The translations under genes and the position numbers were made by a program. From Theocolax elegans (taxonomy: Eukaryota > Arthropoda > Insecta > Hymenoptera > Cerocephalidae), in NCBI GenBank assembly GCA_026168455.1, contig CM047428.1, positions 36,856,121-36,920,120 on the forward strand: a stretch of 64,000 nt of DNA, read 5' to 3'. The notes beneath the pieces were generated by a model. That model was given only the letters and a program-made list of their open reading frames with translations. It had not been told where the DNA came from and did not search any database. This document shows positions 1 through 10,294 of this stretch, piece after piece (position 1 is the stretch's first letter; every line of letters starts with the position of its first letter).

Positions 1-1213
1 CACCATCATCATCATCACCATTATCATCATCATCATCGTCAGTCATATAGTAACTTTCAATAAGAAGCAAATTTATATGTTTATCTTTCTTCTCAGCAGT
101 TACATGTCGCAGTAAAACTTTAAATGTTTTTCTATTCTTTTGCAAAAAGTAAACATTAATTGAAATATTATTCAGTCTTTCAAATTTACTAACTTGCCTT
201 ATGTTTACTGGAAAGTCAATGCCATTAAAGTTTAACTCATCTTTATGTTGAAGATAGCTTGAGACACGATTATAATTATACTTTTTGGATATAACGCTGA
301 CAGAACAGCCTACTTAAAACATTTATTATCATTGTTAATAACATTTATACAAGCTTTTTTCCTCATAATACAATCTGGTAAAGCAATGTAAGAGCTTCCT
401 CTCATTTGGTTCAATTTGTTAATTTTAACAGTTACATTTAAAATGCTTCGCAAAGACTATCCAGAATCCTTTTTTTGAAATTCCTCCATATCAACACTAA
501 TAGGTTGCTAAATATTCATAATAAACCACTCTTTGAGGTCAGTCGTTGGAAATATGGATACAGACTTTGTGTTGAAGTATTTAATTTCCTTAGTCTCCTT
601 ATCACTTTTTACAATAGCATATTCAGCCGTCAAAAAGGCATCAATTTTTATGCAATTATGTTCATTTAAAATTTCATTAATTTTTACAATAAACAAAGGT
701 AACACATCATTTATAAAACTTAAAAATTCTCGATGTTTACGATTTCTTATAACTACTGTCTTCATACGATTGTCAAAAGCACTATCAACTTCTTTTCAGG
801 ATATTAATGATCACCCCTAACATCTGATTCCAAATCACTGGTCTCACATTCTTCTTCTTCTTCTTGTATGAGTGATTGAGCCACAGATGCAATTCCAGCC
901 CCTTTGGTAACAACATTCTGATGGTCTTTTGAAGATAGAGATTCACTATACGCAGGAGAAACTTCAAACACTTACACAAAGTCTTGTAATAATTGCAGGA
1001 CACTTTTTATAAGTCCTGTTGCAGCTTCAAATTTCTCTTATCCGCTACACTCAAATTTGGAGTACATGCATACAACTGGGCATCCATTAATACGTTAGTC
1101 CCAAGATTTAACCATCTTCTTATATCACCCGCAGTGGCCTCACTAATAAAAACATGATGATACGACTTCCGCAGCATATTAGTTATTTCCTTGAAATATT
1201 GAGCCGTATACAT
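1..1213 (-). pseudogene. Type B DNA polymerase-like gene, N-terminal part, copy A
   Basis: This is the second copy of the 5' half of the gene at 2744-4472 and carries the same stops and frameshifts. On the minus strand it runs from an ATG at 1213 to an aspartate-rich stretch encoded by the ATC-repeat at 1-45, where the window cuts it. Readable pieces lie at 1007-1213, 785-1003 and 508-765. No catalytic motif falls inside this part. It is disabled in the same way as copy B, so the decay predates the duplication, or the two are one locus assembled twice. Confidence 0.55.
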
Positions 1214-1313
1214 GATTATCTTAGAAATTTATTTTTTTTTAAAGTTCTTATACTCCGCAAAGAGAACTTTAACAAAACTAGGCAATAATGATGATCAACT
1301 TATATATTTCTTC

Positions 1314-1577
1314 TGTTAGAGGTTATCTTAAATAGGGTTCAATCTCAAATGAAAAAGTAATTTTACGTAAGTCACACTCAACAATATTTATTTAACAGTA
1401 TATATATTACATAATAACAAGTAATCGAGCGAGCCCACGTAAGCGCGAATGATCGAATAATTCGACGCTAGAACTTATATAGTCGCTCTTGTACAATTAA
1501 TATTCGGAATTCGTGGAATCAACGGTATTTTGATTAATAATTAGACGATTGTAATTTCGCAAAATTAACTTTTAACA
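1314..1577 (-). repeat. Gypsy-1 LTR, extra copy
   Basis: A 264-bp TG...CA repeat matching the LTRs at 4574-4837 and 9784-10047. It lies in duplicated block A, next to the truncated pol fragment, and is preceded by the same CTTC. Confidence 0.9.
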
Positions 1578-2588
1578 CGGCCATCCTATGTATTAGATCG
1601 TCCTCGATCTATGTATGATAATTTTTGTGGCGGTTTCGCATTGCGTTTCGGTCTTTCCTGACTAAATTCGGTCTTATTCTCTTCATTTTCATCAGAGGAC
1701 GGATTGGAATCGTTTTCGCAGTAATCATCGTAAGGATCTCTTTGAGGTGTCCACATTTGTATTTGAGTAGCATGCGCAGTTGTATAATATCGCCGGTTGG
1801 CTTTATCATTAGTTAAGGTAACAATCTTATAAGTGTCGCTAGGTAGGATTTCGTTAACGATCAATGGTCCCCGATACTTCGCTTGCAATTTAGTTGAATC
1901 GCCGGTTGGAGAGGGATTAATTTTTAAAAACACTATATCGCCGACAAGAAATCTTATATTTTTCGCTCTATTGACGTCGTAGCGTAATTTCATTCGATCT
2001 TGTTCATTTATAATCTGTTTCGCGATATTTTCGTGTCGTTGTTTATGATTTTCGTCATATTGTTCGTTATCGTGTAACAAACGTAACCAACCATCATTAT
2101 GACTGGCAGAGTAGCCGTATAGGGATTCGAAAGGGCTACTTCCAGTTGTTGCGCTTTTAAGTTCATTAAGGTCTCGTTGGACAAACTTTAATAAAGCGTC
2201 CCAGTCCTTACAGTCCTCTCTCTCAATGCTGGCTTGTATCATAGGTATCAACACTGCGTTTATTCTTTCAACTTGCCCGTTTGCTTGTGCATGTCGCGGT
2301 GACGTAAGTATATGTTTAATGCCATGCATTGAGCAGAAATCACTGAAAGGCTTAGAGGTAAAGCAAGTCCCTCGGTCCGAAATGATTCTTATTGGTGCGC
2401 CAAAATCGCACACAAATTCCTCCAGTAATTTTATAACTCGAGTAGTTTTTGTGTCGCGTACCGCCCTAATTACTACGAATTTCGTTAAATATCCGAATTA
2501 GGACAAAACAAATTTATTACTCGACTCGATTTGAATAAAAGTGTCCTACATGATCGATTAGGCACTGTATGAACGGAAATGTACGAAA
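1578..2588 (-). pseudogene. Gypsy-1 pol 3' fragment (integrase C-terminal half)
   Basis: The minus-strand frame at 1586-2413 (275 residues) is identical to the C-terminus of the Gag-Pol at 4846-9666. It contains the second and third integrase catalytic positions (SDRGT and QVERI) and the basic C-terminal tail. Upstream of 2413 the frame breaks: 2485-2588 still aligns with 5744-5838 but with frequent single-base indels, and homology ends at about 2588. It cannot be functional. The error-rich edge looks more like a poor read end than evolutionary decay. Confidence 0.85.
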
Positions 2589-2634
2589 ATATAAAAAATC
2601 TGAGGGGTTAGTTAGCTGTATAATAAGGGCTTAC

Positions 2635-2660
2635 GCGCCTGCATACTTGCGTGCAGGCGC
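2635..2660. other. Perfect 9-bp hairpin
   Basis: GCGCCTGCA at 2635-2643 is followed after 8 bases by its reverse complement TGCAGGCGC at 2652-2660. It is GC-rich in an AT-rich setting and lies in the 150-bp segment between the end of block A and the polymerase-like gene. Function unknown; it could be a terminal fold of some element. Confidence 0.6.
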
Positions 2661-2743
2661 TATCGCGCCTTTTGATACATAAGGGGATCACAAAAACTAA
2701 AAGTTCTGGAGATATTCCCATATGTCTATTCAAAGTCGTCAAA

Positions 2744-4472
2744 TCAGCCAAAATATGAAATGCTGAAAAATTTATTAAATCCTACAGTTAGTACACAGTA
2801 TTTTCTGTTTAGTGAGCATGATGCGGTAGTGGATTCTGATTGGGCTGGACTTTCATCTCCTTCTTCAACTTGTCTATATATCTTGTATACAGATCGCTTA
2901 TTATCAAAGGTGCACTTAATAAAAAATCCAACGCTGTATGCTTCATGACGTTGATATGCACGTTTATGATCCTCCACTGGTTTTAATAAACACTCAAAGT
3001 CCCCGTACACTACGAAAGGTACTCGATTCTTATTATTGACATTTTTAAATTCAAGAATGTTTTTATTTTCTTCAGGTAGTACAACTTTATATTCATTAAT
3101 TGTTTTAAAATCAACTGTGTGAATAGCCAAGTTATCTGCAGTCCAAAAGTAATGCATACAGCGATCGCAAATGTATGCTTTGCAATGACGATTAGATAAT
3201 TGACTGTTCACTAAACGAGAAAGATCTTTAATCCAAACATAGTGAAATCTAAGTTCTTCACCATCATCATCATCACCATTATCATCATCATCATCGTCAG
3301 TCATATAGTAACTTTCAATAAGAAGCAAATTTATATGTTTATCTTTCTTCTCAGCAGTTACATGTCGCAGTAAAACTTTAAATGTTTTTCTATTCTTTTG
3401 CAAAAAGTAAACATTAATTGAAATATTATTCAGTCTTTCAAATTTACTAACTTGCCTTATGTTTACTGGAAAGTCAATGCCATTAAAGTTTAACTCATCT
3501 TTATGTTGAAGATAGCTTGAGACACGATTATAATTATACTTTTTTGGATATAACGCTGACAGAACAGCCTACTTAAAACATTTATTATCATTGTTAATAA
3601 CATTTATACAAGCTTTTTTCCTCATAATACAATCTGGTAAAGCAATGTAAGAGCTTCCTCTCATTTGGTTCAATTTGTTAATTTTAACAGTTACATTTAA
3701 AATGCTTCGCAAAGACTATCCAGAATCCTTTTTTTGAAATTCCTCCATATCAACACTAATAGGTTGCTAAATATTCATAATAAACCACTCTTTGAGGTCA
3801 GTCGTTGGAAATATGGATACAGACTTTGTGTTGAAGTATTTAATTTCCTTAGTCTCCTTATCACTTTTTACAATAGCATATTCAGCCGTCAAAAAGGCAT
3901 CAATTTTTATGCAATTATGTTCATTTAAAATTTCATTAATTTTTACAATAAACAAAGGTAACACATCATTTATAAAACTTAAAAATTCTCGATGTTTACG
4001 ATTTCTTATAACTACTGTCTTCATACGATTGTCAAAAGCACTATCAACTTCTTTTCAGGATATTAATGATCACCCCTAACATCTGATTCCAAATCACTGG
4101 TCTCACATTCTTCTTCTTCTTCTTGTATGAGTGATTGAGCCACAGATGCAATTCCAGCCCCTTTGGTAACAACATTCTGATGGTCTTTTGAAGATAGAGA
4201 TTCACTATACGCAGGAGAAACTTCAAACACTTACACAAAGTCTTGTAATAATTGCAGGACACTTTTTATAAGTCCTGTTGCAGCTTCAAATTTCTCTTAT
4301 CCGCTACACTCAAATTTGGAGTACATGCATACAACTGGGCATCCATTAATACGTTAGTCCCAAGATTTAACCATCTTCTTATATCACCCGCAGTGGCCTC
4401 ACTAATAAAAACATGATGATACGACTTCCGCAGCATATTAGTTATTTCCTTGAAATATTGAGCCGTATACAT
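2744..4472 (-). pseudogene. Protein-primed type B DNA polymerase-like gene, decayed
   Basis: The longest open piece (2744-3403) contains an aspartate-rich run, a C-x2-C zinc-finger-like segment (CDRCMHYF), then VVYGDFECLL. That matches the Exo I motif (D-x-E) of the 3'-5' exonuclease domain of family B polymerases, in the style of insect Polinton/Maverick-like and related virus-derived polymerase genes. Upstream frames (3767-4024, 4044-4262, 4266-4472) read as the N-terminal region in the same strand and order, separated by stops and frameshifts. The polymerase palm motifs are absent: similarity stops near 2744. The ATG at 4472 lies 100 bases from the Gypsy-1 insertion, and a divergent gene begins beyond that insertion at 10295. 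Family assignment rests on the motif and zinc segment only; the exact element class is not certain. Confidence 0.6.
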
Positions 4473-5838
4473 GATTATCTTAGAAATTTATTTTTTTTTT
4501 AAAGTTCTTATACTCCGCAAAGAGAACTTTAACAAAACTAGGCAATAATGATGATCAACTTATATATTTCTTCTGTTAGAGGTTATCTTAAATAGGGTTC
4601 AATCTCAAATGAAAAAGTAATTTTACGTAAGTCACACTCAACAATATTTATTTAACAGTATATATATTACATAATAACAAGTAATCGAGCGAGCCCACGT
4701 AAGCGCGAATGATCGAATAATTCGACGCTAGAACTTATATAGTCGCTCTTGTACAATTAATATTCGGAATTCGTGGAATCAACGGTATTTTGATTAATAA
4801 TTAGACGATTGTAATTTCGCAAAATTAACTTTTAACACGGCCATCCTATGTATTAGATCGTCCTCGATCTATGTATGATAATTTTTGTGGCGGTTTCGCA
4901 TTGCGTTTCGGTCTTTCCTGACTAAATTCGGTCTTATTCTCTTCATTTTCATCAGAGGACGGATTGGAATCGTTTTCGCAGTAATCATCGTAAGGATCTC
5001 TTTGAGGTGTCCACATTTGTATTTGAGTAGCATGCGCAGTTGTATAATATCGCCGGTTGGCTTTATCATTAGTTAAGGTAACAATCTTATAAGTGTCGCT
5101 AGGTAGGATTTCGTTAACGATCAATGGTCCCCGATACTTCGCTTGCAATTTAGTTGAATCGCCGGTTGGAGAGGGATTAATTTTTAAAAACACTATATCG
5201 CCGACAAGAAATCTTATATTTTTCGCTCTATTGACGTCGTAGCGTAATTTCATTCGATCTTGTTCATTTATAATCTGTTTCGCGATATTTTCGTGTCGTT
5301 GTTTATGATTTTCGTCATATTGTTCGTTATCGTGTAACAAACGTAACCAACCATCATTATGACTGGCAGAGTAGCCGTATAGGGATTCGAAAGGGCTACT
5401 TCCAGTTGTTGCGCTTTTAAGTTCATTAAGGTCTCGTTGGACAAACTTTAATAAAGCGTCCCAGTCCTTACAGTCCTCTCTCTCAATGCTGGCTTGTATC
5501 ATAGGTATCAACACTGCGTTTATTCTTTCAACTTGCCCGTTTGCTTGTGCATGTCGCGGTGACGTAAGTATATGTTTAATGCCATGCATTGAGCAGAAAT
5601 CACTGAAAGGCTTAGAGGTAAAGCAAGTCCCTCGGTCCGAAATGATTCTTATTGGTGCGCCAAAATCGCACACAAATTCCTCCAGTAATTTTATAACTCG
5701 AGTAGTTTTTGTGTCGCGTACCGCCCTAATTACTACGAATTTCGTTAAATTATCGATTAGGACAAAAACAAATTTATTACCTCGACTCGATTTGATAAAA
5801 GGTCCTACATGATCGATATGCACTGTATGAAACGGACG
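3259..5838. repeat. Direct duplicated block, copy B
   Basis: Partner of 1-2588. This copy continues without a break into the full-length Gypsy-1 element, so it is the intact context, while copy A ends abruptly. Confidence 0.9.
4574..4837 (-). repeat. Gypsy-1 3' LTR (element orientation)
   Basis: 264 bp, beginning TGTTAGAGG and ending TTTTAACA on the plus strand. It matches 9784-10047. An AT-rich TATA-containing stretch lies in the middle. Confidence 0.93.
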
Positions 5839-8800
5839 TTGTCCCGGGGGGATAGGGTGTAATTCTCCGGCTTGGCGTCCGCGTGGTGTTTTGGTTAGTA
5901 AACATTGAAAACAGGCTTTAATATGCTGCTTTGCATATCGTCGCATATTAGCAAAGTAATAGCGTTTTCTTATGAGTTCCAAGGTTCGCTCTAATCCTGG
6001 ATGACCGTTACAATCATGAAACCTGACAATTAACCCTTTTCGCATACTATTTGGCGCTACATACAATAATTTATCGTTATATTTCTTATAGATAATTCCA
6101 TTTTTCATTATAAATTCGCGAATTTCACTGCGCTCGTTTACTGTACGCTTGTCTTCGGGTTTACACAATATAGTTTTCTTGCGTTGTATGGACTCATCGG
6201 AAAATTGAAACGCGGTAATCTCATCCTCGTTACTGGTAATTTTAAAAACGCATTCATCGTGATTATTTAATATTTGCGGATAATCGAGCGTACTCAGACC
6301 TATGGTAAATATTTTGTTTTCGGCATTCGGGTCAATGTTTATATCTACCGGTGCTCGGCTAAGTGCGTCAACATGAGCAAGTTTAGTTCCTTCCCGGTGT
6401 ACTATTTCGTAGTCATACTCGCTAATAGAGTGATGCCAGCGTATAACTTGAGCGTTCTTGGTGCGATACGTATTTAGGTAAACTAAGGCTTGACAGTCTG
6501 TTATGATTCGGAAATGTATATTTATAAGCATCGGTCGCAATTTCGTGACCGCCCAAATTATTGCTAGCAATTCTAATTTGCTCGAGTGATAATTTCGTTC
6601 AACATCGCTCGTGCGACGGCTAATTGCGTATACGAGTGCCATCGCTCCGTTAGCGTCTTGTTGCAAAAGCATTGCACCGAGACCTCGCGCGCTTGCATCT
6701 GTATGAAGTTCAGTTAGTTTCTTTGCATCAAACGGTTGTAGGATCGGTTTACTTGTTAGTGCACCTTTTAGTCTTTTGAACGCGTCGTTTTCGCTACTTT
6801 GCCATTTAAAACTTTGGTTCGCCCGTAATAGATTATGCAATGGAGCCGCGATTTCTGCATATTTTGGAACGAATCTTCGAAAAAACCCACTTAGGCCTAG
6901 AAATCGCCGAACTTCGTGTGCATTAGTTGGTTTTGGAAAGTTTTGTATATTAAACACTTTTTGCGAGCCTGGTTCAATACCGTTAGCGGAGATTTCAAAT
7001 CCTAAATATGATATTTTATCCATTAAAAACTGACATTTTGAAAGTTTGAGTGTTAAACCAGCCTCGCGTAGAGCATTTAGAACTAAAATTAATTTATCGC
7101 GTAGATCTTTCCAACTCTTTCCAGGAATAAAAATATCGTCTAGATAACATAATATTGTGTGTTTACGAAGTGGTCCGATATATTTATGCATGATTTTGGA
7201 GAATACCGCCGGTCCGTTTGTAAGCCCAAACATTAACTTGTTACATTCAGCTGTTTCGTCCGGTGTAATGAATGCTGTTTTGTGTTTCGATTCCTCCTTT
7301 ATCGGTACTTGTAAGTAACCATTCGCGAGATCAAGTGTAATAAATAGTGTATTATCCCCAATTTCCATAAGGTGATCGTCTATGTTTGATAGGGGAAAGG
7401 GAACGCGAACAGTTTGCGTATTTAATTTTCGGTAGTCAATGACTAATCGCTCTTCGCCATTTTTCTTACGTACTAATAATACTGGGCTTGCGTAGGGAGA
7501 ATTAGTATCTCTGATTATACCCGCTTCGCGCCACTCGGCAACTATTCGTCTTATTGATTCGCGTTCGTTATTGCTTGCGCGGTAAGGCTTACTATTTACC
7601 GGAACAGAACTGTTTTTTTCTACGATTTCGAATTCTGAATCTCTCGCGGTTCCTAACTCGAACAAATTAACAGCAATGCAATCGCGATAATTATTTAAGA
7701 TACCAACAAGATCATCGATGACTTCGGTGGGTTGATGCTTTCCGATGACAAGTTGCGTAGCGTTGATCGGCGAGTGATACATTCGTTCTGGTAAGATGGG
7801 AATGTTTTCGATGGATCCCCGTTCGATGACACTTCCTTTTTTCAATGTAGAGGACTCATGGTTTAAGTTTAAGACTGGTAAGGAAAGTATTTCGTGAGGT
7901 GTGTCAACTTCGATAATATTAATTGAAGATGGTGAAATTTCAATATTTTGTCTTGTTTTGAAAGTTACCTTAATTTCAGTTGTTGGAACGTCCTTTGTAT
8001 TTTTAGATTTGAATAGCAATTCGTCATCTTCCTTAATAAATATTATATTTTCGGCTTCTGTGAATGTTCGGCCAATTATAATATCTGTGGTTTGGACGTT
8101 GTCGGGTACGACTCGTATTTGTACACCTGCTACTTCGGCTTCATCGACCTTGATTGTACCTAATATGTATCCTGGTGAGATAACCTTAAAATCTTCTGGG
8201 CCGAAGCTTTTTAGGTTTAGTGATTCGTATACTATTGGTAGTTGATGATTTAGCATAGCACTTGCCTTGATCGTACAAACGGCACTACCTGTATCTATGA
8301 GAGCGCTGAAGTCCTTGTTATTAATGGCAATCATTTTCAAATATTTATTAATGGACATTGAAGATTTTGTTGGCGTTACTAAGTTCACAGTAGTCGCTTT
8401 AAACTGTGAGCAATTTCGTTGCGAGTGCCCGCTGGATTTACAAAGAGGGCAATAAGGTTCTTTCTTTGGTTGTTTGCAGTCCCTTGAATAGTGGCCCATA
8501 GTCTGGCAATTATAACAACGGATATCAGCATTAGTGTTAGTATTAGATCGCGGAGAGATTTGCACATTGGTCGTCGTGGAGTTTGTTGTCGGTTGGGAAT
8601 GTCTCCAATTTGAATCGGTATCTCTTGAGAAGCGGTTCCTATCGGTGCGTTGTTGCGTCATGATATCATGGGCGAGCATATCGGCTAATAATTCTTCTAC
8701 AGAAACATGAGTACGTGCAGACATAGTGTTGTATAAATCTCTTGACCATAGTCCAATTAAAATTTGCTCCTTGGTGTTAAGAAAATCTAAGTTTATGTCT

Positions 8801-9666
8801 CTGCACAACTTCTCCTTATTATATACATACTGCGGTAAGGGTTCTGATTTGAGCTGGACACGCTCTGCCATTTTTTTCCAGCGCGCCGTCATGCTATCAC
8901 TTCTTACAAAAGTTCTACGAAATGCTGCACGGAAATCATTCCATTGTGCCAATTCGATTCTTCTCGACTGGTACCAATCCTTAGCTCCCGACGTTAAATG
9001 CATTCTTGCAGTTTCTAATGCGAAACAATCGGGCCATCGATGTAGTAGGCACATACTTTCGATATTATTAAGCCACTCACGTGCTCGAGAAGTAGATTCA
9101 TTTCCCGAGAAATTCTCTATGTTTTTACTTAAATCGGGCATGACATGAAAATTTTGAACTGCCGGTAAGGATTGTTCATTGTATAAACCGCTATATGGCC
9201 CATTCATGTTTCGAATTAATGCTTGCATTTCCATGTCTCGTCGAGCGTCGCGACGTCGATTTTCCTCAATCATGGCGAAAATAGCATTTTCGATTGTATG
9301 AGACGGTGGATTATTAGATGTATTATCTTGATTAAGTTGTTCTGTCCCATTGTTCGTTATTTGTCCATGCAAGTACGGTTGAAAACCTGGCGGATCGCTT
9401 AAATCGAGGCTCATGTCGCTGTTTGGTGGGGGTATTTGATTTGTAGTTTCGGTGTTTGTTGGACGTCGTGGAATGGCTCCTGTGCTTGAGGGTCTAGAGC
9501 CTCTTCCTAATCCCTTAGATGCTGTATTATTAATTGGCGGTTCGTTAAAATGCTGCGTTGAACGCCAATTCTGCCCCAAATTTGAGAGGTTTCGTTGAAA
9601 ATTATCAAACGTATTTTCACCGAATGCAGTCGCTCGTGCTCCTTCGGAGAATTCGGAGTTTGACAT
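4846..9666 (-). CDS. Gypsy-1 Gag-Pol polyprotein (1,606 aa)
   Basis: A single uninterrupted Ty3/Gypsy polyprotein that copies element RNA into DNA and integrates it. Order: an N-terminal Gag region; two CCHC zinc knuckles (near residues 383 and 406); aspartic protease with DTGS (about 458); reverse transcriptase with LDLANGY (about 778) and catalytic YLDD (about 842); RNase H beginning at HTDAS (about 990); integrase with the HHCC zinc domain (about 1218-1255) and the triad D (HIDHVGP, about 1285), D (SDRGT, about 1343), E (QVERI, about 1379), a DD35E spacing. There is no chromodomain and no env. Gag and Pol share one frame, so no frameshift signal is needed. The ATG at 9666 is 118 bases inside the LTR edge and is the first long-frame start. 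All catalytic residues appear present. Confidence 0.95.
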   Translation of the reverse strand: MSNSEFSEGARATAFGENTFDNFQRNLSNLGQNWRSTQHFNEPPINNTASKGLGRGSRPSSTGAIPRRPTNTETTNQIPPPNSDMSLDLSDPPGFQPYLHGQITNNGTEQLNQDNTSNNPPSHTIENAIFAMIEENRRRDARRDMEMQALIRNMNGPYSGLYNEQSLPAVQNFHVMPDLSKNIENFSGNESTSRAREWLNNIESMCLLHRWPDCFALETARMHLTSGAKDWYQSRRIELAQWNDFRAAFRRTFVRSDSMTARWKKMAERVQLKSEPLPQYVYNKEKLCRDINLDFLNTKEQILIGLWSRDLYNTMSARTHVSVEELLADMLAHDIMTQQRTDRNRFSRDTDSNWRHSQPTTNSTTTNVQISPRSNTNTNADIRCYNCQTMGHYSRDCKQPKKEPYCPLCKSSGHSQRNCSQFKATTVNLVTPTKSSMSINKYLKMIAINNKDFSALIDTGSAVCTIKASAMLNHQLPIVYESLNLKSFGPEDFKVISPGYILGTIKVDEAEVAGVQIRVVPDNVQTTDIIIGRTFTEAENIIFIKEDDELLFKSKNTKDVPTTEIKVTFKTRQNIEISPSSINIIEVDTPHEILSLPVLNLNHESSTLKKGSVIERGSIENIPILPERMYHSPINATQLVIGKHQPTEVIDDLVGILNNYRDCIAVNLFELGTARDSEFEIVEKNSSVPVNSKPYRASNNERESIRRIVAEWREAGIIRDTNSPYASPVLLVRKKNGEERLVIDYRKLNTQTVRVPFPLSNIDDHLMEIGDNTLFITLDLANGYLQVPIKEESKHKTAFITPDETAECNKLMFGLTNGPAVFSKIMHKYIGPLRKHTILCYLDDIFIPGKSWKDLRDKLILVLNALREAGLTLKLSKCQFLMDKISYLGFEISANGIEPGSQKVFNIQNFPKPTNAHEVRRFLGLSGFFRRFVPKYAEIAAPLHNLLRANQSFKWQSSENDAFKRLKGALTSKPILQPFDAKKLTELHTDASARGLGAMLLQQDANGAMALVYAISRRTSDVERNYHSSKLELLAIIWAVTKLRPMLINIHFRIITDCQALVYLNTYRTKNAQVIRWHHSISEYDYEIVHREGTKLAHVDALSRAPVDINIDPNAENKIFTIGLSTLDYPQILNNHDECVFKITSNEDEITAFQFSDESIQRKKTILCKPEDKRTVNERSEIREFIMKNGIIYKKYNDKLLYVAPNSMRKGLIVRFHDCNGHPGLERTLELIRKRYYFANMRRYAKQHIKACFQCLLTKTPRGRQAGELHPIPPGQRPFHTVHIDHVGPFIKSSRGNKFVFVLIDNLTKFVVIRAVRDTKTTRVIKLLEEFVCDFGAPIRIISDRGTCFTSKPFSDFCSMHGIKHILTSPRHAQANGQVERINAVLIPMIQASIEREDCKDWDALLKFVQRDLNELKSATTGSSPFESLYGYSASHNDGWLRLLHDNEQYDENHKQRHENIAKQIINEQDRMKLRYDVNRAKNIRFLVGDIVFLKINPSPTGDSTKLQAKYRGPLIVNEILPSDTYKIVTLTNDKANRRYYTTAHATQIQMWTPQRDPYDDYCENDSNPSSDENEENKTEFSQERPKRNAKPPQKLSYIDRGRSNT

Positions 9667-9767
9667 ATTGTTTTGTATTGTAATATAGTCACTTTAATAA
9701 CTTAAGTACACGATAATTAATCAACTCACAATAGTATTTTAACACTCAATGTCACATGACTTACGCA

Positions 9768-9781
9768 AATCCCACTTCTGA
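9768..9781 (-). promoter_or_regulatory. Gypsy-1 putative primer-binding site (tRNA-Leu-like)
   Basis: Just inside the 5' LTR (minus strand) the sequence TCAGAAGTGGGATT matches the complement of the acceptor/T-arm end of insect tRNA-Leu as I recall it, starting about five bases in from the CCA end. Its position two bases from the LTR supports a priming role. Confidence 0.55.
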
Positions 9782-9783
9782 AA

Positions 9784-10047
9784 TGTTAGAGGTTATCTTA
9801 AATAGGGTTCAATCTCAAATGAAAAAGTAATTTTACGTAAGTCACACTCAACAATATTTATTTAACAGTATATATATTACATAATAACAAGTAATCGAGC
9901 GAGCCCACGTAAGCGCGAATGATCGAATAATTCGACGCTAGAACTTATATAGTCGCTCTTGTACAATTAATATTCGGAATTCGTGGAATCAACGGTATTT
10001 TGATTAATAATTAGACGATTGTAATTTCGCAAAATTAACTTTTAACA
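9784..10047 (-). repeat. Gypsy-1 5' LTR (element orientation)
   Basis: 264 bp, the same sequence as 4574-4837, followed by the CTTC target duplication. Confidence 0.93.
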
Positions 10048-10250
10048 CTTCTTTAGGATAGAGTTTTTAATGTTCTTCTTATTCTCAAGAGAGTTTCAGT
10101 CGAACTGTGTTACTGTCGACTAAGTGTCTCCATTTTATTTGTTTCTGTAATGATGGAGATGAATCTGATTGGTTTAAAGACAATGGTTCGGGGTAAATGT
10201 TCCTATTGGTTAAGAATTAATGGAGGTGGAATACGTAACGACCGCAGCGG

Positions 10251-10285
10251 TATAAATATGACACAAATCGCTGTAGAATTCAGTC
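10251..10285 (+). promoter_or_regulatory. TATA box plus arthropod initiator
   Basis: TATAAATA at 10251 is followed by TCAGTC at 10280. The putative +1 adenine at 10282 is 31 bases from the TATA start, the classic arthropod core-promoter spacing, and the ATG of the small gene follows 13 bases later. The promoter survives although the gene behind it is broken. Confidence 0.65.
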
Positions 10286-10294
10286 TCTGCCAAG

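Larger units (their letters stand above)
1..2588. repeat. Direct duplicated block, copy A
   Basis: Positions 1-2588 repeat at 3259-5838 with near identity. The offset drifts from 3258 to 3260 because of single-base differences in T-runs (near 300 and 1230). The final 100 bases of copy A match copy B only with many one-base indels, then the match stops abruptly. The block holds part of a polymerase-like gene, one 264-bp LTR and the 3' end of a Gypsy pol gene. It extends left out of the window. It is either a real tandem duplication or an unmerged haplotype or read end in the assembly; the indel-rich end favours the latter. Confidence 0.9.
4574..10047 (-). mobile_element. Gypsy-1, full-length LTR retrotransposon
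   Basis: The element is 5,474 bp with 264-bp LTRs at both ends (4574-4837 and 9784-10047), each TG...CA with a TGTTA/TAACA short inverted end. A 4-bp target duplication, CTTC, lies at 4570-4573 and 10048-10051, the length expected for Ty3/Gypsy integrases. One continuous Gag-Pol frame lies between the LTRs with no env-like frame. Identical LTR lengths and the open frame suggest recent insertion. It landed between the polymerase-like gene and the divergent small gene at 10295. Confidence 0.95.

Noticed and set aside
1..48. Trinucleotide microsatellite
   Set aside because: It encodes the aspartate run of the polymerase-like protein and is part of that frame.
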